Assembly (NCBI RefSeq): GCF_000182925.2
Contig: NC_026501.1
Coordinates: 3,348,001 to 3,412,000 of the forward strand
DNA length: 64,000 nucleotides
DNA from: Neurospora crassa OR74A
Taxonomy: Eukaryota > Ascomycota > Sordariomycetes > Sordariales > Sordariaceae
Reading direction: 5' to 3'
Shown piece after piece: positions 22,869 through 34,618 of the stretch; the first letter of the stretch is position 1, and each line of letters opens with the position of its first letter. A program made the position numbers and the translations under genes. The notes under the pieces are model-generated. The model saw nothing but the letters and a program-made list of their open reading frames with translations. It searched no databases and had not been told where the DNA came from.

Positions 22869-23774
22869 ATGGCTAAACTCTTCGTTGGGTGTGTATACCA
22901 TGCGCCGCGTCTTCATGGCACATCATTCACATCCCATTCACAGCTAACAATTCGCAGAGGCCTCTCGTGGAACACGGACGATAACATGCTCCGTGCCAAG
23001 TTCGAGGAGTTCGGTGCTGTTGAGGAAGCTGTAAGTTCTATCACCACGTCCAGACTACAAGACCTGCTTGCCGACTTCGGCATGCAAGTCAGCCCTTGCC
23101 AGTGACACAATAAGTAAGAATGCCCCAGTGCTAATCTGCCTCTTTCGCTCTTATCAGGTTGTCGTGAAGGACCGTGACACCGGTCGCAGCCGTGGCTTCG
23201 GCTTCGTCCGCTACGGCAACGATGCTGATGCCGAGAACGCCATTGCCAACATGGACGGTCAGGAGTAAGTTCTCCGAGTTGGAAGATCAACATTGAGCGG
23301 GCGCTGACACTCTAAACTAGATTTGACGGTCGCAGAGTTCGTGTTGACAAGGCCTCTGACCGTGCCGCCGGCGGCGGTGGCGGCGGCTTCCGTCAGGGCG
23401 GCGGCGGTGGCGGCTATGGTGGTCGCGGCGGTTACCAGGGCGGCGGTGGCTACCAGGGTGGTGGTGGCTACCAAGGCGGCGGCGGCTACCAGGGCGGCGG
23501 CTACCAGGGCGGCGGTGGTGGTTACGGCGGCCAGCAGTACGGCGGCCAGGGCGGCTACCAGCAGTCCTCCTACGGTCAGCGTAGCTACGGCCAGAACCCC
23601 CAGCAGGGCTACAACGGTGGTCAGCAGCAGGGTAAGCAAGACACCTCGATCTCTTAAGAAAACCAAACGGGAATTTGATACTGATGAGGTAAAGGATACG
23701 CAGCTCCCTATGGCGGCTACCCTGCCGACCCCTCCCAGCAGGGCCAGCAGTACCCTCCCCAGGGTCAGTACTAA
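22869..23774 (+). CDS. Glycine-rich RNA-binding protein (single RRM)
   Basis: Five exons (22869-22888, 22958-23030, 23158-23264, 23321-23631, 23695-23774) join to 196 residues; all four introns are GT-AG. One RRM fills residues 1-about 80 with RNP2 LFVGGL (4-9) and RNP1 RGFGFVRY (43-50). The RRM is split by three introns, the first after only 20 nt. The rest is a Gly-rich tail with GGYQGGG repeats, then Gln/Tyr/Pro-rich sequence ending PPQGQY. This is the class of small RRM-Gly proteins (plant GRP7-like, animal CIRBP-like) linked to RNA chaperoning, cold or stress response and splicing control; action in the nucleus and cytoplasm is inferred. The tail is low-complexity and could support phase separation. 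A long leader with upstream ATGs precedes it. Family assignment is secure. Confidence 0.94.
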
Positions 23775-24401
23775 GCGGCGATTCGCGCCAAACCTCGTGC
23801 TAGCTTGATGGGAGAGTGCGGCGACCTGAATTAACAGGCGGCACATGACGCAACGTTGCGGATACTTGACCAAAGGTCAGCGATCAGAGCTTGTGTTACA
23901 TTGAAGAACACCTCGTGCGTCACTCCCGACGAACAGAAACCGATACCCTACAGCATGTCTTTTTCCAGGATCAGAGAGCTGCTGAGCGACTTCTCGAACC
24001 GCCGATACCGTCCGATTTTACTTTCCTTTGGCATTGATTAATACCCCTTCTTCGTTCCCGACAAACGTGGGAGCTTGTAATCCTGATTCCCATAGACGGC
24101 GAGGACGAAGCGCAAGAGCAAGTGGACGAGATGGAGATGGAGGCTGAATCACCGGGTGGATAGGAAATTGTGTGTGGCTGGTAACGACGATATGATTGAA
24201 TGATCTCGTAAGGCATGGGCATGAGCGAGGTATCGAAAGACAGCAATTTGCGGGCTAATAGAGCCAAACTTGCCAACGGGGATATGCGCTGGAGAAAAAG
24301 CTAGAGTGGTTGGTGGAGGAGGAAGCATCCTCCCATGTTGTCCTTTGAAAATAGGAGGTTTGCGGACTTCCCCATGGGGTCTTCTTCGGACTTCTTTCCG
24401 T
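23775..24401. other. Convergent 3' region between GRP and ChaC
   Basis: These 627 bp contain the two 3' UTRs. No gene is supported. Short frames on both strands lack ordered sequence. Confidence 0.5.
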
Positions 24402-25779
24402 CTATGATGTTTTCTCGGTTTCCTCCTGCTCATCTACGCTGCCAGCTCTTCTGAACTGGTGGTGGTGCTCGTCGTGTGTCTCTCCTGTTGTTCCGTTTAC
24501 CTCGATCACCTCGGTCGCGGCATCAGTCTCCTCGGTCGGGTCGGCCTTCCCTTCACTCTTATACCGCGCGGCCACCGCCCTCACCCGGTTTGACAGGTCC
24601 TTCACATGCTCATCGCTGCTCTCAGGACTTAGCTCATCTAAGGCCTTCTCTAACCCCCACAGATAATCGCGGTTCAGACCGCTCGGCCCTTTGCTCCGAT
24701 AGATGTGTTCGGAAAGCTCCTGCGGGTCCTGCGGTCCCGTAAACTGGGCGTTGTCGGGCGTACCGATATAAACCAGAGTTTGGATGGGACCCTTTTGCGC
24801 TGGAGGGAGCAAGGCAGGGTCTACGTCGGAGGCTGGATGGAACGGGGTCCAGTGAATCGTGTACCCGTTAATCTCCCGGATGTCGAGGTACTCCTTGACT
24901 TCGGCGACGCGGTCGGCCTTGATTCGGTAGGCCACGCCCCAGACCTTGGCGGGCGCCGAGTCGTGGCGATCGGCGAGCGAGGCCCAGTAGGAGCGCTCGA
25001 TCAGGGTGACGACGCGGCCGGGTGCGGAGGGCGTGCCACGGTGGTCTTCACTGCTCGGGGGGAACAGAGAGGAAGGGTCAGCGGTCAGATGAAATGGTTT
25101 TGGAACATCAAAAACGGGCTTGTGACGAGATGGAGATCAAAGGGTTGAAGGCGAGGTTTGTGTAGGGTAAGTGCTCCGGGATATGTCTTATCACTTGAGC
25201 GGGAAGAGAGGGGAGAATTGCACTTTCAAGGATACAATTAGAGATTCTAGTTGTCCGAGCACTAATGAGAATATTTACCTCGCCTACAGACGGGCAGTTA
25301 GCATTCGAAGCACGTGTGAACACACAAGAGAAAGTTACTCATAGGCACCGAGAGAAACTATGAAGTGGAAATACTCCAGCCGGGACATACCTGCCAGAAC
25401 CGGCGTACGTAGCCTTCGACCCAGCCCGGGATTCTTCTATCTAGACAATGTTTGATACTCGGTCAGTCTGTATCTAGACGCCATCAGAACGCCGAGGTCG
25501 ACGAATAAGACCTATGTAAGTTGGGGGTTTCGAGATGGGGACCGGACATGTTCGAACAGAACAGCGCCTCCGTCTTGTGAAACGACAAGGGGAAAGGTGT
25601 AGAGGTATGTACCAAAATGCGGCGGCGGCTTCCAGATCAAACTTCTGTAAGGGTCGGTTAGCTGCCGTGACTAGAATGAGACTTCCGGAGTGTATAGGCG
25701 GTATGGTCAATGAGGCGGTTTACCCGTAACCAAATATCCAGAATTCATCTTGCTTGCTTGGAGGTTTTTGGGCCGACAT
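24402..25779 (-). CDS. Glutathione-specific gamma-glutamylcyclotransferase (ChaC)
   Basis: Five exons on the minus strand (25779-25724, 25644-25613, 25440-25391, 25283-25279, 25050-24402) give 263 residues. The enzyme cleaves cytosolic glutathione to 5-oxoproline and Cys-Gly. Visible motifs: the nucleotide-free substrate loop FGYGSLIWKPPPHF (16-29), RRIPGWVEGYVRRFWQASEDHRGTP (31-55), APGRVVTLIER, AKVWGVAYRI, YLDIREING with the likely catalytic Glu at 107, and LVYIGTPDNAQFTGPQ. The C-terminal about 40 residues are acidic/His-rich and variable. The 5-nt fourth exon (GCGAG) is needed: without it the frame meets a stop just after the acceptor, whereas with it the expected ASEDHRG is restored. ATG 25779 opens MSAQKPPSKQDEFW. 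It is convergent with GRP and divergent from the PEF gene. Family assignment is firm; the microexon is a prediction. Confidence 0.93.
25279..25283 (-). other. Predicted 5-nt microexon of ChaC
   Basis: The exon GCGAG is flanked by a branch-like GCTAAC and TGTAG acceptor upstream and a GTAAAT donor downstream. It supplies Ala and two bases of Ser between phase-0 exon 3 and the final exon, restoring the conserved FWQ-AS-EDHRG sequence. Flanking introns are 107 and 228 bp. Confidence 0.75.
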
Positions 25780-27439
25780 TTCTTTGCTCTCCGCTTTGAA
25801 GCAAGTTGTAAGGTAGGGAAGCTAGATTTACAAAAGGGTTAACGAGACGAACAGTCTATACCCAGCCCTCAGAAGTTTCCGTTATCAAACTCTTGGGTGT
25901 TAACATATGGTTAGGTATTTGTAGGAGAGCCAGTCCACAAGTGAAGGGAACCTTCGGAGTTGTGTGTTTCGCAGACCAGACAAAATGAATTCTGAGGGTT
26001 AGGGGAATAGCAGTGTTTCAGGACATTCTAGACAGATAGCCCACAGAGTGTGTTAGCGAGATGAAAGCCGCTACAGTGTTCCGCGCCCAAATGCATGCAT
26101 TTGAAGCTCCGTCACTAACAATTCTATGCACTTTCGAATATCGCATCTTCAGATGTCACCCATGCGGAGCCAGCGATAAATTAGGCTCGTTACTGTAGTG
26201 TTTGAAGGATACTGTCCATACCTACGCAATTAACACCGGCTCGCGCGGCATGCATTGATATCATTCCCACCGCCAGCACTTCAGTGAGGTATTTCTGTGT
26301 CTTGATGGGCAGGCACCCGCTTCACGAAACGTAGAGTTCGGAAGTTGCACAGCTCCGAACACCTCGACGCCTGTAAACAACAATCTTCCGGCCAAAACTC
26401 GCGGTTCGGGTGTAGCACCGCCCTGCTGGGCTGGTGGTAAAAAGAGCGTTTAGACTACAATGCGTGAACAACCACAATAGAGTTTATGTCCTTGAAACAT
26501 CATAGCTTCATGCCCGATAGCAAATTCAGCTCCGATACGATTCTCATAGTCAACTGAGAGTAACATTTCACCGCATCATGCCTATAGGAACATCTGGCCA
26601 CCATACAGACAGACGAGACTGCTACCGACACCCAAGACAAGACGCTCCAAGCAACGCCCAGTCGTCTTGGCCTCCTCGATGTTACGAATTCTAGTGCGGA
26701 TCACACACAATACGGACGGAATACACCGCACAACGAGCAAACTCCACAGAGGACCCTCAACTAGCCCGATGAGGCACGATAGCGTTGGACCACGTTGAAC
26801 GGGTCAACGGACCCATGTGGAATTGTGGAATGGAACTAAATTGGAGGATTTGAGAAGGGGAAAGTTGAGCTCTTAGAAGCTCGTGCCTTTTCCCGACCGA
26901 CAGACTCGGATCCTCCAGAACGAATCCGAGATCCTTCCGCTCTTCCTTCCCTCTCGGATTCTGATACTTTGTACCCTGAACCGTTGAAGCACTCTAGTCT
27001 CTGAACCAACATTGCGGTTGCGGTCTGGCGTTGCGGCTGAGGCAATTGGGCACGTAACTACCTAAATTACGGATTGCCCAGTACATCCCCATACCTCATA
27101 CGTGGATAAGGTAGGTAGGTGTCTAGGAAAATAAGTTAATCTCACTGCTTTTCTGTAACCTAGAAACGGGGTCTGATCCAGCGACCTACTCTACCCATCA
27201 CCGACTCCTTTACTCCTTTCCAGTTCTTTTCCCTGCTACCAACCTACATTACAATAGATACCCTCACCGGCTGGTGTCTCTCTCCTCGACGCTCTCCTTT
27301 GCTGTCCCGTCAATCCTCCCTTCACCATCTCCGCATCCCGACTCCCCCGCCTTGGCCCGACAACTCATCCTGACCTTGTTTGCGACGGCGACCGGCGATA
27401 TTGAAGGCAACAACTTGCAAGCTCTTAATTGACACAGCC
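25780..27439. other. 1.7-kb divergent promoter region
   Basis: This stretch lies between two divergent genes and carries no supported gene. A cluster of ACCTACCT/GGTAGGTAGG motifs occurs at about 27057-27125, and a pyrimidine-rich leader precedes the PEF gene (27180-27400). Confidence 0.5.
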
Positions 27440-28705
27440 ATGGCCTACAACAGATCCTACAACCCGGACGAGCTCCCCAGGTGTGTATGCCCTCTTTCTT
27501 GCGACCTATCCCGCGTATACCTCCCCCTACACTGCATATCCCCTGGAGAAGCACGGAGAGCCCCGCACCCGTCGCCAAATCATACAGCTCCTTCTTAGCC
27601 TGTAAACGTGTAAACTGATCGCCTGCTGACATTCTGCTCCCCAGATTCGCCGAGCCGGAACCCCGAGTGAGCAACCTAATTCTCTCCAGCTTCAACGCGA
27701 CGAGATGGCGCCTGGCTGGGTCGCATGCTAATATCCCATCTCCGGTTTACAGCAAGGCACTTCACCGGCTCCGCCTCAGCAGGCTCCTACCACAGCGCGC
27801 TACGAGACGAAACCACCACCTCCCCGCCCCGTCGAACATCGCAACACCGGCTTCGAACAGCGTCAGAACTCGTACGATCCCCAGCGTCAAAACACATATA
27901 ATCAAAACGCATATCATCAAAACGCATACACTCAGAACCACTACGCTTCCGGCTCAGCAGACCCGCACCGACTATCGCCGAGAATGCAGCAAGGACCACC
28001 ACCAGACCGCTACGGCATGAGCCCGCCTCCCTCGGCGACCGGCAGCCGGCCCGCTCATCATAACCTCCCCCCGGTCTCTTCGCGACCGCCCCCGAGCCCG
28101 ACGACCCGCGATGGCGCCGACCCGACTCTTCTTCCCCTATTCAGGGCCGTCGATAAGGATGGTGAGTGCTCCGCTGGCATCCCCCCCTCCCCCTCCCGTA
28201 CATACTCGCATTCTAATCGCCCCGCGTCCCTTTCTCTCCAGGTACCGGCCAGCTCTCCGAACGAGAACTCTCCGCGGCGCTCGTCAACGGGGACTGGACT
28301 GCCTTTGATCCGCACACCGTCCGCATGATGATCCGCATGTTCGACAGCGACCGCAGCGGTACCATCGGGTTTGAGGAGTTTTGCGGGCTCTGGTCCTTCT
28401 TGGCCTCGTGGCGGACGCTGTTCGATCGTTTCGACATGGACAAGTCTGGCAACATCAGCTTGGACGAGTTCAACAACGCACTGGTGGCGTTTCGCTACCG
28501 GCTTAGCCCGCGCTTTGTCGAGCTTCTCTTTCGCACGTACGACAAGCGCGGCGACGGCGTCATGAGCTTCGATCTCTTTGTGCAGGCTTGCATCAGCCTG
28601 AAGCGCATGACGGATGTGTTCAAGAAGTACGATGATGATCGCGATGGGTACATCACGCTGAGCTTTGAGGACTTCTTGACGGAAATTCTGCGCCAGTTGA
28701 AGTGA
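27440..28705 (+). CDS. Penta-EF-hand calcium-binding protein (PEF1/ALG-2 type)
   Basis: Four exons (27440-27480, 27645-27666, 27753-28161, 28242-28705) give 311 residues; exon 2 is only 22 nt. The N-terminal about 150 residues are Pro/Gln/Tyr-rich with a tandem motif QNxYxQNAYHQNAYTQN (residues about 67-83), like the disordered N-terminus of peflin-type proteins. Five EF-hands follow: loops at about 155-166 (DKDGTGQLSERE), 192-203 (DSDRSGTIGFEE), 222-233 (DMDKSGNISLDE), 258-269 (DKRGDGVMSFDL, degenerate end) and 288-on (DDDRDGYITLSF, with an insertion that makes it unlikely to bind calcium). This arrangement is diagnostic of the PEF family; fungal members (yeast Pef1) work in calcium-dependent polarity and budding or stress responses. 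The role here is inferred. Each junction restores frame and conserved sequence. Confidence 0.94.
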
Positions 28706-31700
28706 ACGGGCGATCTGGTTGATTGGTTGGATTACTCTAATGCATTTGGTAAAGCCATCTTGTATAATGATTACCCTCTGCGTTACGATTGTTGTCTTCG
28801 GCGTTTTATCAGCCCCGTTGTTGATGAAGTCGAGATGTCGACCGCTTTGCGTCGTTGTTGCGCCGCTTTATTGTCCTCTGTTCAGAATTACTTGGCATAG
28901 CAGGAGAGGACGTGATCACAGCCTAATGGTGCGCAGCTAAGTCTGTGGATTACGATACCCTACAATATAGCTTTACTTGCACAAGGCGCTCAACATGTTC
29001 ATAGCTGGCATGAAGATCGCATTATCCCATGGTTCATGCCAGTGGAATTATCATGGATTATTTCACAAAATGTCCATCATCGAACTTCCTTCCAAGTCTA
29101 TGCAGTAAGCGCCCTTCCACAGTATGCTGTCTACGACATTTTAGACAGTGATACGAGGAATCGATTTCAGCCCACGAGTACGTATATAGCGACAATAAAG
29201 CTAGAACAACTAACATGAGTTCAGAGTAACACCAAGCCGGAAATGTACAAAACCGTACCGGGTAAGTTACCCGTGTAATGAACCTGCCGTCAACTACACT
29301 ACACTAGCTAGCTACATACATGGGATGGCCCCGAGACCGATCCGAGTCCGATCCGAGAATGGACAGTAAAGGGTACAAGGGTAGTAGCTCTCATCACCTT
29401 TTCATTATCGTTGCGACTTGGACCGAGGTCTAACAAAAATACAGGAGTTTATCTTTTTTGGTTTTGATATTATTTTGGCAGGCCGAGAGAACTTTTTCTG
29501 TGAAAATCGAATAGACGAGATGTGATGAAAGTAGACAAAGCGACAGGCAGACGGGCAGATGGAAGCTGCCTAGTAGCGCACTTCTTTAGCCTTGAACACG
29601 ACCGAAGGACCGGACATGAAGGTCGGCTGAGCTTATTGAGGTGAGATAGCCGCCACAGAGGGACAACAAATGCACATAGGTAGAAGGCTTTGAGAGGGTA
29701 ATTTTGTCAAGGTCTTGGGTAGGCTGGGGCATATTCTTCATAACGTATAGCTGAGATATATGCATACATTCTACCCTTACGCTGCCCAGTGCCAAAGCTT
29801 TTGATGACAGGACTTATATAAGTCTTTTGACTGGCGAATTGTTCTGCTTGCTGTTGAGCTTGTGGTCATTGTTTAAGCTTTGATGTGATATCGCATTAGA
29901 ATGAGTACCTATATTCGGTTTTAACCTGTCAAATTGGATTACTTCCAGAAGCTTTCCTCCGCACACGATATATTTTCCCCACTACGCGATAGATGAACGA
30001 ACTCATCATTTACACTACTGCGATACACTAGAAGGACCTGACGGCTCATACTACCATAGCAGGTTGCAGTTCTTGAAAAGAGGGTACATGTGCAAAGGAA
30101 TACCCACGGTCAAAAGAACATCAAGAGCAACCTGAAGCGATAGAAAGTTTATCGAAGATGCTTCCATGCATTGCTACTCTGCTTGCTGTAATGCGTCATC
30201 CGACCAAGCGGGGCTGCGCGAAGCACGATGGAATGCAACGGCAAGTTATATGGGGCCGCCGGGCGGGCAGGCAAGATTGACAAACCGTAGTCTAAGGTAA
30301 GGTACCTACACCTTACTAATTAGTGCACTATCATACGCACATGGCCGTGCTGTAGTGTACATGCTGTGGTGGGTTGATAGCGGGTTCCATTTGACGTGGA
30401 AATCTGAATAGCTAGCAATGAATGCTACTGTGCTACCGCTAAAGAGCTGCGCAGTCTAGGTGCTTGGAGAATTGTACTACGTAGTAGGCGTCAAGCATTT
30501 GTTCCCCCCTACACAGCATTTCATTTTGTTAGGATGTACTTATGTCAAGTTTCTTAGAATAATTTTCTTTATGTCTAAATTCAATATTCAAATTTTCATA
30601 AACGTTCGAAATATACTGTATAACAATCTTATTCTACTATCCTACCTAGTGATTTACTATAGTTTATATTAGGACTTCTAATGTCCCCTATAATAAAGAA
30701 CTTACCTAGATGTTTATTACCCACTACATTATCAGAGTGTCTGAGGGGAAGAAAGCTTGGCGCGAAGAAGCCCCCAGGTATTTGATCGAGACTGGAGGTT
30801 GTCGATATCCAAGATCCAAGGGAAGTGTTCGACGACAGATACTATGTACACGTGTAGGCAGGCAGATAATGTACACTAGGTAGCTGATCTTAGCTTCTGA
30901 AGTTCGAGTTTCGTGTCATTTTATGAAATTGTTTCGGAAGTCCCGCCGCGTATATGTATCATCCCTTCAAACGATACGCGAACAGACACAATTGTACCAT
31001 AAGGTACATGTCCTTTCGTTGTCTAGAAGCAGGATTGCCTAGGTAGCGAACCCGCGCGCCTTTTGTTATACTCGAGTCAGGTTGTGACAGGTTGTAACAG
31101 CCGGGATATATGTCCTGTACTCGTCATGCGAGAGGTATGCTGGAGCGGGGTGTGTCATAGATCTCAAGTCATGTGCCTGGAACTGGCTTGTCATAAGCCT
31201 TCTGTGATCAGGTAGTGTCTCTGACACATACAGTACGAAACTGTATAAATTAGGTACCCACTGTAGATAGGCAAATAAGAGGGCACAACGGCACACACGA
31301 AGTTGGCTCTCTTGAAGCTTGACATTGTACGTTGAGCCCTTTAGGCCTAGATATGTCGAAATGTAGATGGGAGTACCACACCTCATGCAGACTGAAAGAG
31401 GAACTATCGGTGGTCGTCACAGCACTTTTCACTGCGTTCATTAGGGATGCCTACTTGTCTGGAAAACGAGGTTGTCTGGAAATGAAGAAAAGCCTGGGTC
31501 AGCTGGTGCCGTGGAAGGTCTCATCTGAGAGACGCAACTTTCTCTGGTTGTGGTGATGTGCTTCCAAACCTCTTTCTGGCTGCTGCCCATGTCCTAGGTT
31601 TCCATCACGGTACTCCACCTCGGCGGCAGAACGAAACATTCTAGAATGGGATGTCGAAATGGAGGACGAGCGAGCGGATCGTGGCAAACCGAAGGAGGAG

Positions 31701-34618
31701 AAAGCTGGACTCAAACCCAGAAAGACAAAGAAAAACGTGTCTAGTTTTGGTTCTATCATTTTTGTCAACTTCGGAAGAGCAACTGCTTCCCAACCTGAAG
31801 CGAAAACTGAGCTGCCATATCGCAAAAACGGCTCGCTGATAGCTTCCTGTCAGTTCGGGAGCGGGACGCTAGGTGGTAATCTCTGTGTTTGCAAGGGACG
31901 AGGATCGCTGAGTGGACGACGGAGGAGAAAGTGGACTCGCCTGGATTGGAACTGCCGCTTTTGCCATGACATCGTTCGCGGGAACCCTTGACCCCACAAA
32001 CCCACTGTCGAGGAAGGATCCACCCCTCAATTGCTCCAGCTTGAGGTAAGAGCCGTGTAAGGTGCCAAAGTGCGTGCAGCTTCTCAGATCTCGCTGCTTG
32101 GCTCGCCGGTGACAGAAAAGCTGGCACCTCTAGTTGCGCTGATCGTCCATGTGAATAGTACCCGAAAAGGTTTTTTTTTTCTGTCAAGGGGACGAGCTTG
32201 GAACATGGTGTGTCAAATCTGTCGACCTTGCACCTGCTCCGAGTGTAAGTAGTACGTACATCCGATTGTTCCATCGAACTCAAATCAGCCAAGTTCCAAT
32301 ACATCAGTCGAGAGGTGCTTTATCATGGGCCCTGACAATACTTGAGGTCTTCATACTTCACTGAGTCTTCCCAAAGCTCTGAGGAGTGTTGCTTGATCTC
32401 AGCCCCGGGTCAATAATGCATTTGTTCAGGTTGTCGACATGGAAGGAATGGGATAGCATTGACGAGCAAGGGAAGCTCAAGTTCCCAGCTACCCCCAGAG
32501 CTCTGGTTCCATCAGCTCCAACTAGGTACTCTCCAGAACCCGGCACCCAATCATCGTCAACTGTCCCTCCCGATTGACCGATTCCCCTTCTGGCAATGCT
32601 TCTGACAGACACCCCCAGATACCCCCCTCCCTCGACCGGGACTTTGCCCATCCGACGCTCAGTCGAGTCAAGCAACTCGGGACATGCCCCAGCTATCGTC
32701 TGGCAGGCCATTCCTCACTCAGTTCCAGCGACATCACTGCATCACCTTTTCAGCGCATATCCGCGCTATACGTAGCCACCGCTGGGGCCATCTATTTTCA
32801 TGGCGGCCAAGGCACTTCGCGACATCCGGTCGGCCAGGTGCTAGAGGTATCAGCCACTACTTCGATAGCTCTGTGTGGGTGGGAAACAGCCACAGTCACT
32901 GACTCGGCGCAGACCCCTTTGAAGGCAGCTCAAGGTACGGTAGCATCGTTTCCTGCAACGAGCTCACGCTTAATCGGCTCATGGTTGAAGTCGGGATGCT
33001 TGGATCTACCTGCCATGTACTGTCTCGCGAGCCTTTGGCACATTCTGGCCGCTGGGAAATCAAGGACTGTCGAACCAGTCCTGACACAGCATTCGGGCGC
33101 TCAGCCAGGCACCCGTGGCACCAAGGCAGCTTACAAGTCGCTAGGAAACGCCGGATGCCCATCCTACCTTGCCAACGTGGGTTGGAAGTCACAAACAGGA
33201 GGGTTCGCCATGATCGTTCAAGTCCCCCAACTGGTCGAGGCAACACCCATGAAAGCCCCACTCCAGCTCGAGGTCTGGCCTAAGTCATTGGTCTCCTTTG
33301 TCCCTCGTCCAGTCGAGCAAGTGCCCACTGACGCTTTCTTCTGTTTCCCCCTCCCCCCCTGGCCCCTGTTGTCCCTGACGACATGCCAAAGCTGACACCC
33401 CATGTCCCTTTTCCCTTCGACTCTGGCGCTATCCCGGCCCTCTCCCACTTGTCGTTACAGCATTCTGAGCATTACAATACATCAGGACTCTTCCACTTGG
33501 AACTTGATGGACTCGATGGGGTGCTGTCGGTAGCAAGGCGAACCATCGGGGGCGATCCTGCTCCGGCACACTTTGGCAGTAGGACAATGACAACGGAGCG
33601 AGGCGCCCTCTGGCTGCCCCGTCTTTCTCAGTTGCCAGCTGGGCATCGCATTCGGGGTATCGGTGAGGTCGGTAGCTGGCGGTATAGCGTTTGGTGAGAA
33701 CGGGGCCAAGTACCGCAACTACAGTACATACAGCACCGTTTCCTGATAGAAAAGCGCCCAAGTGCTCCATTGTTCTCTCGTTGCCCCGTCTCCCCGTTTC
33801 CTCCGTCTGAGACCCCATCTCGATCAGTCAAGATACTTGCCGTCGACAGCTTTGCGGTAGCGACAAGCCAATGTATCCCCAAGATAGGTAGATGCGAATG
33901 GGGTGTAGGCTGCTTCCGGCCAAACCTAACAAGTACCCTTCAGTGCTGTTTCCTTGTTGCCCCCGTTGGCCTCTCAAGCCTCTTTTCGCTCCCATATCAG
34001 ACTCGTCCACCTCTCTCTCATACACGCATACCCTTACCTGATCAAACCTGGAGCTCCAAATACCTACCTCCTGATCCTTTTTCGCACACCCCCCCATCCC
34101 TTCAATCCACGCTGCCTGTCAGGATTGAGTCGTTTCCATACCTTTTCCATACTGGACCTGGGTTTCTGTTCTCGTTATATGGACGGCGGTTGCTGCTAGA
34201 CCCCATCCCGTGCCCATCCATTCGAGTCGATCCCGCTTGCCCTGCTTTGGTTTCATTCCTTCATTGTTAAAGGCCCTTTACTACCACCGCCACCACCACA
34301 CCTCACCGTATCCTACCTTTCCTCGAACATCTTCTTGTTACACACCTGCAACGACTGATAGCTTGAATCCTTTTGCTGCCGTAATCAGTACTTGAGAGAA
34401 TTCCATCCAAGAACACCGTCGATTTCGTGGGCGACAGTTGCAAAAGAGAGTCACATCATAGACTTCGGATTCAAAACATCGATTGAGTAGCATTACTACG
34501 ATACGATACAATACGCCGCGATACATACGTATAAGCCTTATCAGCAGCTATCGCTCATCTCTCCGACCTTCATAACACATTCGACGACATTGTATGGTGG
34601 GGTACCACGGTATTCAAT
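28706..34618. other. 5.9-kb gene-poor region and long leader of the zinc-finger gene
   Basis: No gene could be supported on either strand. From about 29000 to 31100 the DNA is relatively AT-rich, with a strongly AT-rich, CpG-poor patch at about 30500-30720. From 31600 to 33700 there are overlapping open frames on both strands (for example 31659-31991 plus, 31765-32304 minus, 32574-33395 plus with TTG start), none with recognisable sequence. From about 33900 to 34610 the plus strand is markedly C/T-rich, like an ascomycete promoter or long 5' leader for the gene starting at 34619. Confidence 0.45.

Noticed and set aside
23259-23873. 204-codon minus-strand frame rich in Ala/Val/Leu/Thr
   Set aside because: It is the antisense shadow of the Gly-codon-rich tail and exons of the RRM protein.
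31765-32304. 179-codon minus-strand frame overlapping a 110-codon plus-strand frame
   Set aside because: The two frames are mutually overlapping, neither has recognisable sequence, and splice signals do not extend either into a larger gene.
32574-33395. 273-codon plus-strand frame
   Set aside because: It opens with TTG, lies in GC-rich sequence with overlapping open frames on the other strand, and shows no ordered or familiar protein sequence.
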